DNA of 64,000 nt from Absidia repens. Its lineage: Eukaryota > Mucoromycota > Mucoromycetes > Mucorales > Cunninghamellaceae. The number at the start of each line of letters is the position of its first letter. The stretch's first letter is position 1. Below, piece by piece: positions 37,921-49,586 of the stretch. Under the pieces are notes generated by a model. The model did no database searches and was not told the origin of the DNA. It saw nothing but the letters and a program-made list of their open reading frames with translations. A program made the position numbers and the translations under genes. The stretch spans positions 3,534,001 to 3,598,000 of the forward strand of contig MCGE01000001.1 of assembly GCA_002105175.1 (NCBI GenBank), given 5' to 3'.

Positions 37921-38286
37921 TCAATAAAGTTGATGAAAAAGAAGAAACTAAGAAAAGAAGAGTGAAGAAAAGAACTCAGTCCCCGCCACTAGTGAAAAAA
38001 AAAAAAAAAAAATGAAAAATGCGCCAGGTTCCACCAAATGTAATCAGGTTATATATTATTAAAAATGACTATACTCCCCTTTATTCATGTGCTTATCATA
38101 GCCATTCACTTTTTATCACCATCCTTTTATTATTACATTATTACATGATAATATTTTATTTTTATTACTACATAAATTCTTTGATGAGGGGTTGATTGGA
38201 CATACAGATATTTCACCCTTGATTTAATATCAGCCAATAAAAGTAGAGGATTAATTTCTGTGCCACAATGCCGCTGTTGTGTGTGC

Positions 38287-38297
38287 TATAAATATAA
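38287..38297 (+). promoter_or_regulatory. TATA box, divergent CLIP-like/PNRC-like spacer
   Basis: TATAAATATAA lies about 134 bp upstream of the ATG at 38431, within the 510-bp divergent spacer 37921-38430. Assigned to the plus-strand gene by orientation and distance. Confidence 0.45.
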
Positions 38298-38430
38298 TCT
38301 CTTTTTTTCTTGCGACTTTTGCCTCTCTTCCTCTTTCTCTATTTTTACCCCAAATTCAAACTATTATTTCTCCTATCAAGTGAACTAGCTCTTTTTTTCC
38401 ACTTCCCCCTCTATCCGTATCACTTTTACC

Positions 38431-39186
38431 ATGTCATCTACAGCAACCATTGCACCCATTGTATCCTTACCAAAGAAAAGCAACAAAACAACCTCACTGA
38501 CCAAAGCATCAGCAACAACATCCAAAAAGTCAACAACGTCTTCAGAAAAGAAAAACCAACGCAAGGACAAAAAGTCGTCTTCTCCCTCTTCCTTTGATGG
38601 TAATTCTTCTTCGGCACAAACTGAATCGGATGATACTGATAAGTCATCGACTAGTCAACGAAAGAAACGATCCCGCCGCGGTCGTCGTCATCAGCAACAA
38701 CAAAAACGAACCAGTGCTCAGCCAAAACTACAACAAGAAGATGCGGCACCTTCATTGCCAGTTGATATGAGAAGGTAATAATTGACACTTTATGAAACAA
38801 AACAAAACCGGATGATTGACTTACTTATTTATGTCAACTAAAGACGTCGACGCTCCAATAGTGCTATTACCTATGCTGGTCCTCACTTTATGAATGATGC
38901 TCCTTTACCAAGCTCTTTACCTTTACCTGGTATTGGTCTTGGCGTAAAGACTGCAATCTCACCTACTCAACAACAACAGCAGCAGCAATCAACTCAACCT
39001 GAACCTCAACCTCAACCTCAACCTCTACTTGAACTAAATCAATACCATCGTCCTACGCTTTATGAACGATCTCTTGCTGGTGATTATATGGATTCCAAAT
39101 TATTATCTTCTCACAAATCTTATCTTATGGATCCCATCTCTGAAATTCAGGAAAAATTACGTACTATGCTCAAGATCCAGGCTTAA
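38431..39186 (+). CDS. Small disordered protein with PNRC/Edc1-like proline motif
   Basis: Two exons, 38431-38774 and 38844-39186 (687 nt, 228 aa). The first half is K/S/T-rich with a basic RKKRSRRGRRHQ patch. The second exon opens with RRRRSNSAITYAGPHFMNDA followed by PLPSSLPLPG, then a QP-repeat and a conserved-looking C-terminus (LYERSLAGDYMDSKLL ... KLRTMLKIQA). The YAGPxF...P-SSLPLP segment resembles the short Dcp1-binding motif of PNRC/Edc1-type decapping activators. If so, the protein would bind the mRNA decapping complex. This rests on one short motif and is tentative. Confidence 0.65.
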
Positions 39187-40249
39187 AATGTTGTTTCTCC
39201 TCTTCCTCTACTTCCCCTTTACCCCTTATTCCCTTCTCCCTTCCTCCTCTTCCTTCTATTCATGACTAGTACTTTTCTTTTTCATATACCCTTTTATCCA
39301 CTATCCCCTTTGGCTTCTTGTGTATTTTCTTACCTTTAAGGTTAACCTTCCCTTTATTCCCCTCTTTCTCACTCTATCTCTCTCTTGTATAGCACCCTCT
39401 CCATTAGTTTCTTTGTTATTTATACCTTTTGATTTTTGATTTTACTTTTTTATTTTTTTTACTTTACTGATATTTACAACTGGAATACTGTATTACATTA
39501 GTGCTGGAGTCCTCATATATATGTTTGAAAAGGGACAAATCCACCATTTCTTTTTTTATCCTTTGTTTTTTACACACACACGCCTTCTCTTCTATATTTA
39601 GTTATATACCCGCTTCTCTATCACATCTCTCACGCACTCCCCTTGCCCATTTCACTTTTTTTTTTTTATTCATACAAGTGTATGATTGAAAATACTAGTC
39701 AACATCAATGATGATTTTATCGTTGTTCAATAAAAAAGAAACTCTTTTGTTTTTGTTTTGTCTTATCTTGTCTTTTTCATTGTGATATGGAATTTATTTT
39801 TGATTGTTTGAAACTGAATTAAAACTAGGAACCAATCGTCTGTGCTTGAATTAGAAAACGTGATTCTATTAACAACGTCATACATGTATGATGCATTCAT
39901 TCTTTGCTTCCACCCTCAAAATGAAGTTTACTGCCAAATGACAAGTTATCATATTCTCCACTTCCCACCCCCCCCCCTCGATCAGCATGTTTAAAATAAA
40001 TATATACTCCTTTTGTTCTTACTTGATTTTTTATATCCATGTATACTAATGCAATTCATTATATTCTATTTTGGCAATAAATATATATTGATTCGAAACG
40101 TCGGACATCTGATTGGCATCCGCATGATCAAAAAAAATCAAAAAAAATATCCCCTCCTTATTTTATATTTGCCCTTGTTTCTTTCTTTTTCTTCTTCTTC
40201 TTTTATATCTTGTTGGCTTTTATCTCTTCTATAACTTTATACTATTACT
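39187..40249. other. Spacer, pyrimidine-rich 3' region
   Basis: The first 500 bp are C/T-rich on the plus strand and probably 3' untranslated. A C9 run sits near 39969-39977. No gene or RNA recognised. Confidence 0.5.
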
Positions 40250-41122
40250 ATGACTTGCATGACGACAAAAGAGTCCCGCTTATCTTTACCCGGAGCCTAT
40301 TGTCATGGCAATGACATGTCAGCGACCACTTCAACGTCATTGTTGGACACGTATCAACAAGATGGCGTAGTTGATCCAGCTGTTCACCATACTCAATCTG
40401 ACAACAAATTGGCAATTATATCACCTATTTTTTTCTCACCTTCTGTCACCCCCGGCTCTTTACGAACGTCTTTACCAGGCACATGGGTGGATTCCTCTCC
40501 TTATCAGTTACAACAAGAGAACAACAAAAACGAATACACACACAGTAACGATACACTCCATCAACTTGAACAACATCATCACCATTCCTACCATCGCCGG
40601 CAACTTCTTCATCAGCAGCAGCAACCAACCTCAATATCATCCTCCGTCCCTACATCCTCTTCATCAGCACTCATCACAGAAACCCCATCCACATCATCAT
40701 CACCCTCCTTATCGTCACCAGTTTTGGATCATGTGGATATGAATCATTTGCGTCAAACTATTGCGTCGTTGCGAGAACGAGCAGAACAATTGGAACAAAC
40801 CGATTTGGTGGTCAAAAAAAGCATTGAAGTCGTGGCGAAAAAGCGGCTGTTGGCGGAACGACGTCAGTATGCTCAGTGGGATTGGTGTGATCAGCCAGGC
40901 GGCGGCGGTGGCGGCTGCGGCGGCGACAAGGTGGAAAGTGTAAGACATAACATCGGTGGCGTTGCCGAAAGTAGCACTAGTAGGAGTAGTAGTGTGCCAG
41001 TTTTGGACGATATGAATGAAACGGATCACAGCGATGACGACGAGGAAGAAGATGATGATGAACAAGGAGACAATCATCAACACTATGACGGCTGTGGTGG
41101 TGATTGGGAATGGATAGATTAG
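40250..41122 (+). CDS. Low-complexity protein with short coiled coil, unknown
   Basis: Intronless frame of 290 aa that I do not recognise. A S/T/H/Q-rich N-terminal 160 residues include His and Gln runs. One helical segment follows (about 160-215, HLRQTIASLRERAEQLEQ), likely a coiled coil, then a glycine run and a strongly acidic D/E tail ending WEWID. The length without stops, a heptad pattern confined to one frame and an AT-rich TATA-like upstream region support a real gene. Confidence 0.6.
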   Translation: MTCMTTKESRLSLPGAYCHGNDMSATTSTSLLDTYQQDGVVDPAVHHTQSDNKLAIISPIFFSPSVTPGSLRTSLPGTWVDSSPYQLQQENNKNEYTHSNDTLHQLEQHHHHSYHRRQLLHQQQQPTSISSSVPTSSSSALITETPSTSSSPSLSSPVLDHVDMNHLRQTIASLRERAEQLEQTDLVVKKSIEVVAKKRLLAERRQYAQWDWCDQPGGGGGGCGGDKVESVRHNIGGVAESSTSRSSSVPVLDDMNETDHSDDDEEEDDDEQGDNHQHYDGCGGDWEWID

Positions 41123-41702
41123 TTATTCTACATACACATTTATAGTATGTGTGTGTGTGTGTTTTTAGCAGTATAGTATTAGTGTAGAACAATTTGATGA
41201 AACGGGTGTTATTTCTTCCACCCACCCCCTCCCTCCCTCCTTCCCTCCCTTTATACATATTTTTAAAGTATCCTTTTTTTATATATACTGTTACCATTTA
41301 TTTATTTTTATTTTTATCACTATTCGTACATATCTCTCCGCCCCTCCATCCATACATACATTTGCTTGAGAAATACAATGCAAACTGTGCGGGATTTGAA
41401 ATAAACTGATGTTCTTTTGACTCAACACATTTCTCTTCATAGAACTCTCACGCACATATAATTTTATATATACTTTGATGATGTATCACCCCTTATTTCA
41501 CACACTTGGTTCCTTTTTTTTTGTTTACTATATGTTGGTGAACTTAATCTTGCGCACTAGCAATTTTTGACTTTCTATGAATCATTTTTCGGCCAATCAT
41601 ATCTTACAATTGAGAACTGTATTTTTTTTTTAAAAAAAAAGTCAAAAAAAAAAATCCCTTCTTCCCTTCCTCTCGTGTTTGAGTTGTGTTTTATTTTATA
41701 TT
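41123..41702. other. Spacer upstream of the mitochondrial carrier
   Basis: Contains a GT run (41150-41163), C/T-rich sequence near 41218-41251 and paired T and A runs (41622-41654). No gene seen. Confidence 0.5.
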
Positions 41703-43021
41703 ATGGCTGCCATTGAACAACAAAAGACTTCATTTGCTATCCCAAAATTGGCCCAAGATCTGATTGCTGGTACTATCGGTGGTTGGGCTCAAGTTGTTGT
41801 AGGCAAGTAAAACTTTCCGCCGACTACCCTCCATTTTGCTTTTTTTTTTTTCTTTGCTGATACCATTTTCATTTGACATAGGACATCCATTCGATACCCT
41901 TAAAGTTAGAATGCAAACTCAACCATCACCCCCCATTTATAAAAACGCTCTTGACTGTTTCAACCAACTTGTCAAATCCGATGGGGTAAGGCACACAGGT
42001 GACGGGAACCGGATACAACAGAACACTCACTCTTGCCTTTTCTATTTGAATAGCCAAAGGGTGTTTATCGTGGTGTAGCCTCACCTCTTGCAGGTATTGG
42101 CTTATGGTAGGAAATACTGCGTGGGGGTTACCAAGGCTTTTTCCTCACAGTATACCAACATCTTGCTTCTTTTTTTTTTTTTTTTTTTTTGTGCATAGTA
42201 ATGCTGTGCTGTTCATGTCCAATGGTTATTTTAGACGTTTGCTTCAAAATGGTGCGGACCGTGAATTAACTTTGGCGGAAATGGGCATTGCTGGTGCTTT
42301 TGCTGGTTCTGTCATGTCATTTTTCAATTGTCCTATAGAACTACTCAAGGTCAAACTTCAAACGCAAGATCCCAAAGGTGTCATTGGTGCCAATGGCAAA
42401 TTGGAAGTTCCTGTAAGTTTTTGACGAGTGTGCTCTTTTGGGAGGGACAAAGGGCATGAATGACTGACTGATAATCTTCTCTAGTACAAAGGTGTAGTTG
42501 ATTGTGGTATTCGTACTGTGCGGGCTCATGGACTTCAAGGCATTTATCGTGGTCTTGGTATCACACTTCTTCGTGATTTCCCTAGCTATGGTCTCTACTT
42601 TGGTAAGTGAGAGCAGGGGGGGGGAAGCGTATCCGAGAAGGGAAAGGACGAGCGGCATGCTCACGTTCGCTCTCTTTTTTTTTGGAATGTTATAGTGACT
42701 TACGAAGGATTGAAGCGGACCTTCCAAGCCATGAAAAAGAATCCCGAGGAACAGTTGAACACATTTGATCTATTGATGGCGGGTGGTCTTGCTGGCTTTT
42801 GTGCCTGGATTCCTGCCTATCCTCAAGATGTACTCAAGAGCCGATTGCAAAATGACCCCCGTATCAAATCCTCTTTGGCGGCGCTGCGTACGTTACTTCG
42901 TGAAGGGGGTGCCCGAACTTTACTCACTGGTATTGGTCCCACCATGGCCCGTGCATTCCCAGCCAATGCTGCCACTTTCTTTGCCTTTGAAATGGCCATG
43001 GAAACGATGAATAAACTTTAG
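41703..43021 (+). CDS. Mitochondrial carrier family (SLC25) protein
   Basis: Six exons: 41703-41802, 41882-41985, 42054-42106, 42199-42412, 42485-42602 and 42696-43021 (915 nt, 304 aa). It has three tandem carrier repeats with Px(D/E)xx(K/R) signatures: GHPFDTLKVRMQTQP, CPIELLKVKLQTQD and YPQDVLKSRLQND. Each is followed by a matrix helix and a YRG or LTG-type block. It acts in the inner mitochondrial membrane exchanging metabolites. The repeats suggest the amino-acid/acylcarnitine branch (CRC1, YMC1, SLC25A45/48-like), but I cannot fix the substrate. Intron 1 uses a GC donor (AG/GCAAGT at 41803-41808); only this donor gives the invariant GHPFD join. Confidence 0.9.
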
Positions 43022-43429
43022 TTTACCTTGGTAAAATTATGCCACTATTCTCCCCACCCCTCTCCTTGTAGTTTATATTATTATTATTTATTTATTCATC
43101 ATGTTGCCCGTCTTTTGTCTAGTTTATTTGTATTTACTTCCCTGTTTTGACCACTTTTTCTTTATATATATATCTGCAACGCAATAAAGAAGAATCTGTA
43201 GACCAAATGAAATATGTAATCCTGATTATAGCTATTATTGATTGTTTATGTGTGTGCAGAGAAAATGTCATTCTTCGATAATCAACTCCTCGCTGCCATT
43301 TTATTTTTATGCTTTTTTTACACTTCCTGATTTGACATTAAAAAAAAAAAAAAAGAGGCTGAATGATTCAGACTCCGCGCTTTGTTTTCTTTTTTCTTGT
43401 ACTCCCCCTCCCCATTTTCTTCTTCTTTC

Positions 43430-43733
43430 TTTCTTTTTTTTTTTCCTTCATGAAAATCTAAATGATATGATGGCAAGGCTCATTGGGGTACTGGTGATCT
43501 AGGATCAGTGTTAGAACTTGAATTAGGGGCGTTTTCGAAAACGCAAAACAAACATCAAGGGGAAACCCTTTCATTTTGGATTTAGGATTTTGACCACCAT
43601 TAGATTAGTCTGCATCTTAGAATAGCATTAGGGCACCTTTACACGATTTGCTTAGTATGCTTTGTTATAGTTTATATCTACATTTGAATTAAATATGTCT
43701 TCTATTTTCCACTAGTCTCTTTCATGTTTGATT
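43430..43733 (+). repeat. Dispersed repeat, copy C
   Basis: The best-preserved copy: a C/T-rich lead-in, ATGATATGATGGCAAGGCTC, TGGTGATCTAGGATCAGTGT, AAACCCTTTCATTTTGGATT, CCACCATTAGATTAG, then an AT-rich tail to CTCTTTCATG. It matches copy A over almost the whole length. Confidence 0.7.
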
Positions 43734-44330
43734 GTCATATTGATTGGACACGGTATATGTGGGTGTAAAAAAAATCGGGCGCGTGTGTGAGAGAGAAAAA
43801 GAATGGTTTGAAGATGAAGACTGCTCCTCTACACTGTTTATATTTGGGCATTGAATGGAAAATAGGCAAAGGTTTATATGAAAAAAATGCCACGGCAGAG
43901 TTCTATAGAGTGGTAATGATGGGAATTGATTCTCCAGCGAAAAATGGCGCTTTTATTTCAAATTTTCAAAATAATTGACATTTGGCATGATCAATCAACC
44001 CTCTTGCAAAAAATCGTGAACAGTGATGACGCCTAATGTTGACGCCTAAGGGTGTACATTTAGCCCGGAAATACGTCCAAAATGAAAACATTTTAAAAAA
44101 AACTTTTTGCTTAAATTGACCTTGTATCAATTTGGAAACATTAGAGGTACGTTGTGGATCGTTTTCGTCAACCAGAGGCTCTTTTTGCCAAGTTGACGGT
44201 ATAGTTTTCTGGTATTATTGATGTGGAAAATCTGATTGCCGAATTAATGCGTGAAGGTGATGGTGATGGTAACGGTAGTGATAATGGTGCTGGTGATAGC
44301 GGTGCTGGTGCTGGTGATGGTGGTGATGGT

Positions 44331-44390
44331 GACAGTGACAGTGATAGTGATAGTGATAGTGATAGTGATAGTGATAGTGATAGTGATAAT
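44331..44390. repeat. AGTGAT hexanucleotide microsatellite
   Basis: About nine near-perfect AGTGAT units inside a longer GGTGAT/GGTGCT-rich stretch (44260-44400). One frame reads as an SD dipeptide run preceded by ENLIAELMREGD, so it may be a coding relic, but no start context or flanking exon supports a gene. Confidence 0.8.
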
Positions 44391-45454
44391 GGCCTGACGG
44401 CAGTAGAGATGATGATGATGGTGGTGGTAGTGAGGATAATACTAGAATTTGGTAACTAGATAGCGAAGATAAAAAGGATAATTGATACAGTAGATAGATA
44501 GATATAGTCATAGATGTAGTTAAATCTTCGTTATTTTTTTTTTTTTTGACTTGATATTTTGATTTAAAATAAAAAAAAATTCAGCCCATTTTTTTTAATA
44601 CATAGGTGAATGATTGAAATGATTGAAAAATAGGACGGTTACTCTTGATAATTTATGATACAGCATTGTCAAGGGGCGGGGGTAAACAAGGGGTGGGGTG
44701 AAAGGCTGATCCTCCTAAAAAAAAAAAAATAGAGATCAACTAGGAATTTGATCAGTGAAGTCTTGGGGATGGATTTTATAAAATCGTTGGAATATAACAA
44801 AAAAAAACACGATTGGGATTTATGTCATGCTATTGAAAGGGAGAATGAGGACGATTCATGTTGAAAACTGGATTGAATCTTGATCCTCTTTTCGAAATGG
44901 AGAATGCGGGGAACAAAATTAAATTAGTTGGAAGGGCAGTTGGATGGGTTACCATTGGTGCCCTTTTCTATTTCTAGTGGTACTGTGGTTGAACTTAAAG
45001 GTCAATGCATCAAAGATAAAGCACAATTATTTCTCTTTCAACCAACAAAATTATTTATTTTATTTCAACCAAGATTATGGCCAATGATAATAACGATATA
45101 AATTTCAATAGATTTTAGGCCCTACAAAAATTAGAGAGTTTTTTTGTTAGACGGGCTCCAGAGGCAAGAGGCGGCATTTGAAAAATTGGTACTGCCATGC
45201 ACTGGTATTTTATTTCAATCGACCTCCTTTCTTTCCTCTCTTATACGCCTTTTTTCTCTTTTTTTTTATATATATATTATATTTTTTATACACTCTCCTT
45301 TTATCAATCTCTCCCTCTTCCCCTCATCTTTATACCTTTTTTTCGTCCTTGTCTCCGCCTCCTATACTCACTCTCTTTCTCTCTTCTTTCTTTTACTATT
45401 CTCTCTTTTTTACCCTCTTCTCACCTTTCTAAACTTTGACCAAGTATCTAATTC

Positions 45455-45578
45455 ATGTCTGCAACAGTGCATCCACCGCAATCCAACCAAAAGTTTTGGC
45501 CATTAAAAAAGTTTGCTTTGGGAAAAAGTACCCACGCTCAATCTAACCAACAAAAAGCGTCTTCAGGTAAACGAACGC

Positions 45579-45612
<34 letters not shown>

Positions 45613-46687
45613 CATGTGCCTCAAACGTTTTATGTGTTTGTAACTGTATAGTGCGCGGCGAAAAGATCAATAACAATACCAAAACAACAAAAGCATCAGT
45701 AGCAACAACAGCAGCAACACCAAGTGCCAATACAACGCCAGCCACATCATCAAAACAACAAGACGGTGCCTCAAGGTAAAGCCATTATTAGGGAATGAGG
45801 GGAGTGATATGGAGAACGGACTGTGTTATTTGTATAGCAGGATCATCCAGCGGCGTACAAAATGGTTATACACCAAATCACCTGCATGAACCCGTTCCTA
45901 ACCAAAACAGTATCCCATTTTTAGTATGTCTCAACAGCATCGCCGAGGTGCAAAAGGTAATAATAATAATAAACAGGTTTTTATTTTTATTTATTTACAT
46001 GCAACTCATTCAATGCTTATCATCATCGTCATTCTTAGGACCTGGTGATACACCAAAACTTAAATCCACCACTACTGGCACAAAAAAACAAGATCAAAGC
46101 AATACCAATGTTTCTTCTGGAACCACCATGACACGACAAAAATCACGACAGCGCACACCTTCCTCTCAACAAAACAACACCAACACTTCAACAGTTAAAG
46201 AATCAAAACAACAGCATCCTTTGACCAGCTCTCGTCGCTCCTCCATCAAACCAGTAAAAAAGGAAAAAGACCCATCATCTCTGCCGCAACAAGTGGATGA
46301 CCTTCCTGGGAAAGGCACCAACACTAACACCAATGATATCAAAAGTATAGAAAATGTATCACCATCGTCAAATACGACTCCGACAACCTCACCATCACCA
46401 GTGACAACAACGCCTCCAATAATACAGCCTCCTTCACCCGTCACCTCATCCAATGACAGTGCCACCTCCTCTCCACCAATGATGCCATCGCGTCCAGCCA
46501 TTCACGAACCACAAGAAATGTTGGCAGCAACAGCAATGAAACCAGTACGATCACGGCAGCAACACAAACTCTTACGTCCAACATCGTGTACAAGTTTGCG
46601 GCAGGTAGCTCTTCATCAAGCACTTTACCCACCCTCACCCAAGGCAAAACATTTCAACACAGTTTACGAACCCAGTTCTCATGATAG

Positions 46688-46722
<35 letters not shown>

Positions 46723-48776
46723 ATCTTATTCGACGATCTAGCACGTTCCATCATCAAACACCTCCTCCATGCTCTTCCTACCGCCGCTTTTCTGAATCTA
46801 CACTAGAGGACAGTCCGACAACCCCTGATGGTGACGACGAAGAAGATGACGATGATATGGACGACGACCAGCGTACTATGAGTTACATAATGGATGGGGG
46901 TTATTGTTATGATGATGACGATCAGACTTTATTTTCCAACAGCTTGCTCTCATTGGACACAAAATCAACCTGTTTTGCTTCACCGTTACCCCCACAACCA
47001 CATCATCATCGACAACGATTGAAACGACCCATTTCAATGATATGTCAACGTCCACCACCCCCTGACTCCTTTTACAACACAGACCCATCCTCTATGGTAT
47101 CTTTACCCCAGCAACAAAGCCATTATCATCACCATCATCATCATCCAGACGTCGTGACAATGGATGGCGCAGGCGATCTATGTGTTCCTCTTTCTTCTGG
47201 CAACAATTATCATCATCAAGACTCCTATTCTACTGCTTCTCCCAATAATGGTGACAGTGGTACTAGTGGTTCATCAACGGCACCTTTCTCACCTGATTCT
47301 CCTGGATTGAACACCACCACTACCGCCGCCGCCCGCATTGGTCTTCAACATCAGCAACAGCAACAGCAACAGCAGCAACATCGTCGCCATACCAATCGCT
47401 CACTTTACTTGTTTTCTGATTCAGATTCGTTCAACAAAAAACACCCAAAACGACATTCTTTACAACAAACCACCCAACAACAACAGCATCAGCATCAACA
47501 GCAGTATGAAGCATCTTCGAAGCGACATCACCTCAGTATGGATTTGTTGAAACAGGAGTTGGAAAGTGAACGTGCTGTGGTACATGCTCTACAACGCCAA
47601 AAAGAAGGTAATTTACATATACATACCTTCAAGAAAAAATATCGCCCTGCGACGACTGACTCCTTTTTTTTCTGCTAGCCTACAACAAAGATATCACTTA
47701 CCTCTGCCAAAATGTGGACCACCTGACAAAAGACGGGAATGAATGGAAAGCCAAATATAAGCAGGAAAAGGTACACAAACAAAATTGCAAAGAAAAAAAA
47801 ACAAAAGGTTTTGACAGTACCTTTTTTTCAATATAGGCGGAAAAAGAAAAGTCTCGGGATGATCTCTCAGCAGCCCTCGACAATTTTAATGAAGCAACCG
47901 AACAAATCAAACAATTATCGAATGAAAAACAACGTTTAAAAGAGGAACTGGATAAAGTCAATCGACAATTGGATATAGAAAAACGGACAGCAGCATCAGC
48001 CACAGCATCAGCATCACCACCCTCCGCCATCGACACCGCATCTTTTCTTGGTCAGCTTTATGGTAATGGTACATCACCATCACAAGATCAAGATCAAGAT
48101 CAACAAATCAAATTGATCCAATCCACCATGGAAAAACTACTACGATTAGATATATTTAGATGTACATCCCTGGAATCCGTCAAAAAAAGGTGAGTTGATA
48201 GTTATACAAGGCATATAAATCTTCACGCTTCATCTACTGACCCTTCTATATATACGTATGTATTTATATATAGGGATGACGAAAAACCTCATTCTATCAA
48301 AACAATGTCCCGGGCCACTTCTATATCAGGTCAACGAAAATCCCCATCATCTACACGATCAAAATCCTCTTCCTCAAGACACCATCATACAGCAGCGGCA
48401 GCAGCAGCAGCGACAACAACAACAGCAACAGCAGCTACCACCGAAAAATCCGATCCTTCCCGGTTTTTGGATACAGACCCTGCGACCTCGGTGACTGATT
48501 TGGATGATCAATTACAATGCTTACTCCAAGAAAAAGAACTGGTAAAAAAAAAAAAAAAAAATGCTGTGAATGGCGGGAATTGAAAAAATACTCACCCTTA
48601 TCACCCACTACTTTATCTAGTTACAAGCTGAATATAGCAAGATCCCGGTCAGCGGTAGTAATGCGATTTGTCGAAGGCGAAGAGAAGACCTTGAAGCAAG
48701 ATTAGATGAGGTGGACTCGAAAATGCGAAAAATTAGACTCAAGATACGACGTAGACAAAACAAAGGTGGTGTGTGA
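45455..48776 (+). CDS. Disordered coiled-coil protein with conserved C-terminal helix, unknown
   Basis: Nine exons: 45455-45566, 45652-45775, 45838-45864, 45925-45956, 46039-47607, 47679-47770, 47837-48189, 48274-48541 and 48621-48776 (2733 nt, 910 aa). The large exon encodes S/T/P/Q/H-rich disorder with acidic patches. Coiled coils follow (DLLKQELESERAVVHALQ, DNFNEATEQIKQLSNEKQ). The C-terminal 60 residues, LQAEYSKIPVSG then RRRREDLEARLDEVDSKM, look conserved and helical, but I cannot name the family. Exons 3 and 4 are short; the donor at 45865 (TG/GTTATA) is weak but is the only one that keeps frame, with a good CTAAC branch site in its 60-nt intron. Role unknown; possibly cytoskeletal or polarity scaffold. 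Confidence 0.75.
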
Positions 48777-49586
48777 TTTAGCTTTTATTGGTTTTTTTTT
48801 TTTTTTTCCTAGTTTTAGTTATCTTTTATATATATATACATATACAGCAATATACCTATTTCCGCCATTTTGTTTATAATAAAGAATATCCTTTTATTAT
48901 TACTATGATACTTCACTTTGGGGGAGCGGTGAATTGATGATGATACGCTGTTATTATTGATTTTTTTAAGACGACACAAAATGCGAGAGAAAATAAGGGG
49001 TAGATCGTGTGATAGAAGATTCAAAAGCTTTCTGTCCTCCAATTAGGAAAAAGAGACACACAGATGACAGGGGATAATGGATAGTTAAGGACATAAAAAA
49101 CGGTAGGAGGGAAAAGGTGCGTGAAGAGTAGGACGGACGGATACAGTACTTGCAGGAAAACCAAAAAAAAAAATCAGGTTTTTTTTATTTATATGTAAGT
49201 ATGTATGCTCATGAACATGAATCTTGCTCTGTATACTACACCCGCCTTTTTTTTGGGGGGATGTATACAAACCCGTTTCTTGGGTAAGATAAAAAGAAAA
49301 GGAAGTGAGAAAAAAAGCAGCATTGGGATCTTGATCATGCTAAAAGTACGATGACGAAGGGGCATGTCAGACTTGATGATTTGACAACACACATTATCAA
49401 AACAATGCTATAGCTGTGCTTGCATGATCGACTTTTATTTACTGGGTCGGATCATGCCAATTCAGTGATCATTTTTCAAATGCCGATGAGGGTTTAATTT
49501 ATTTTTTTTTCAAACTGTTCTCGTTTTCCTCCTGCTCTTTCCTTCTTTTTACTTTTTTTCTTGCTCTAATAGAATACCTACAACTC
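48777..49586. other. Spacer upstream of the P5 ATPase
   Basis: AT-rich, with TATATATATA near 48829-48838 and mixed purine tracts. No gene or RNA supported; minus-strand frames here are short and without motifs. Confidence 0.5.

Larger units (their letters stand above)
43022..45454. other. Long spacer with repeats
   Basis: 2.4 kb without a supportable gene. It holds one dispersed repeat copy (43430-43733) and the AGTGAT microsatellite (44331-44390). The rest is AT-rich, with T/C-rich sequence from 45220 to 45430 upstream of the next ATG. Confidence 0.55.

Noticed and set aside
44215..44511. Open frames encoding SD or HYHY dipeptide runs
   Set aside because: Both are translations of the AGTGAT microsatellite; no start context or neighbouring exon supports a gene.
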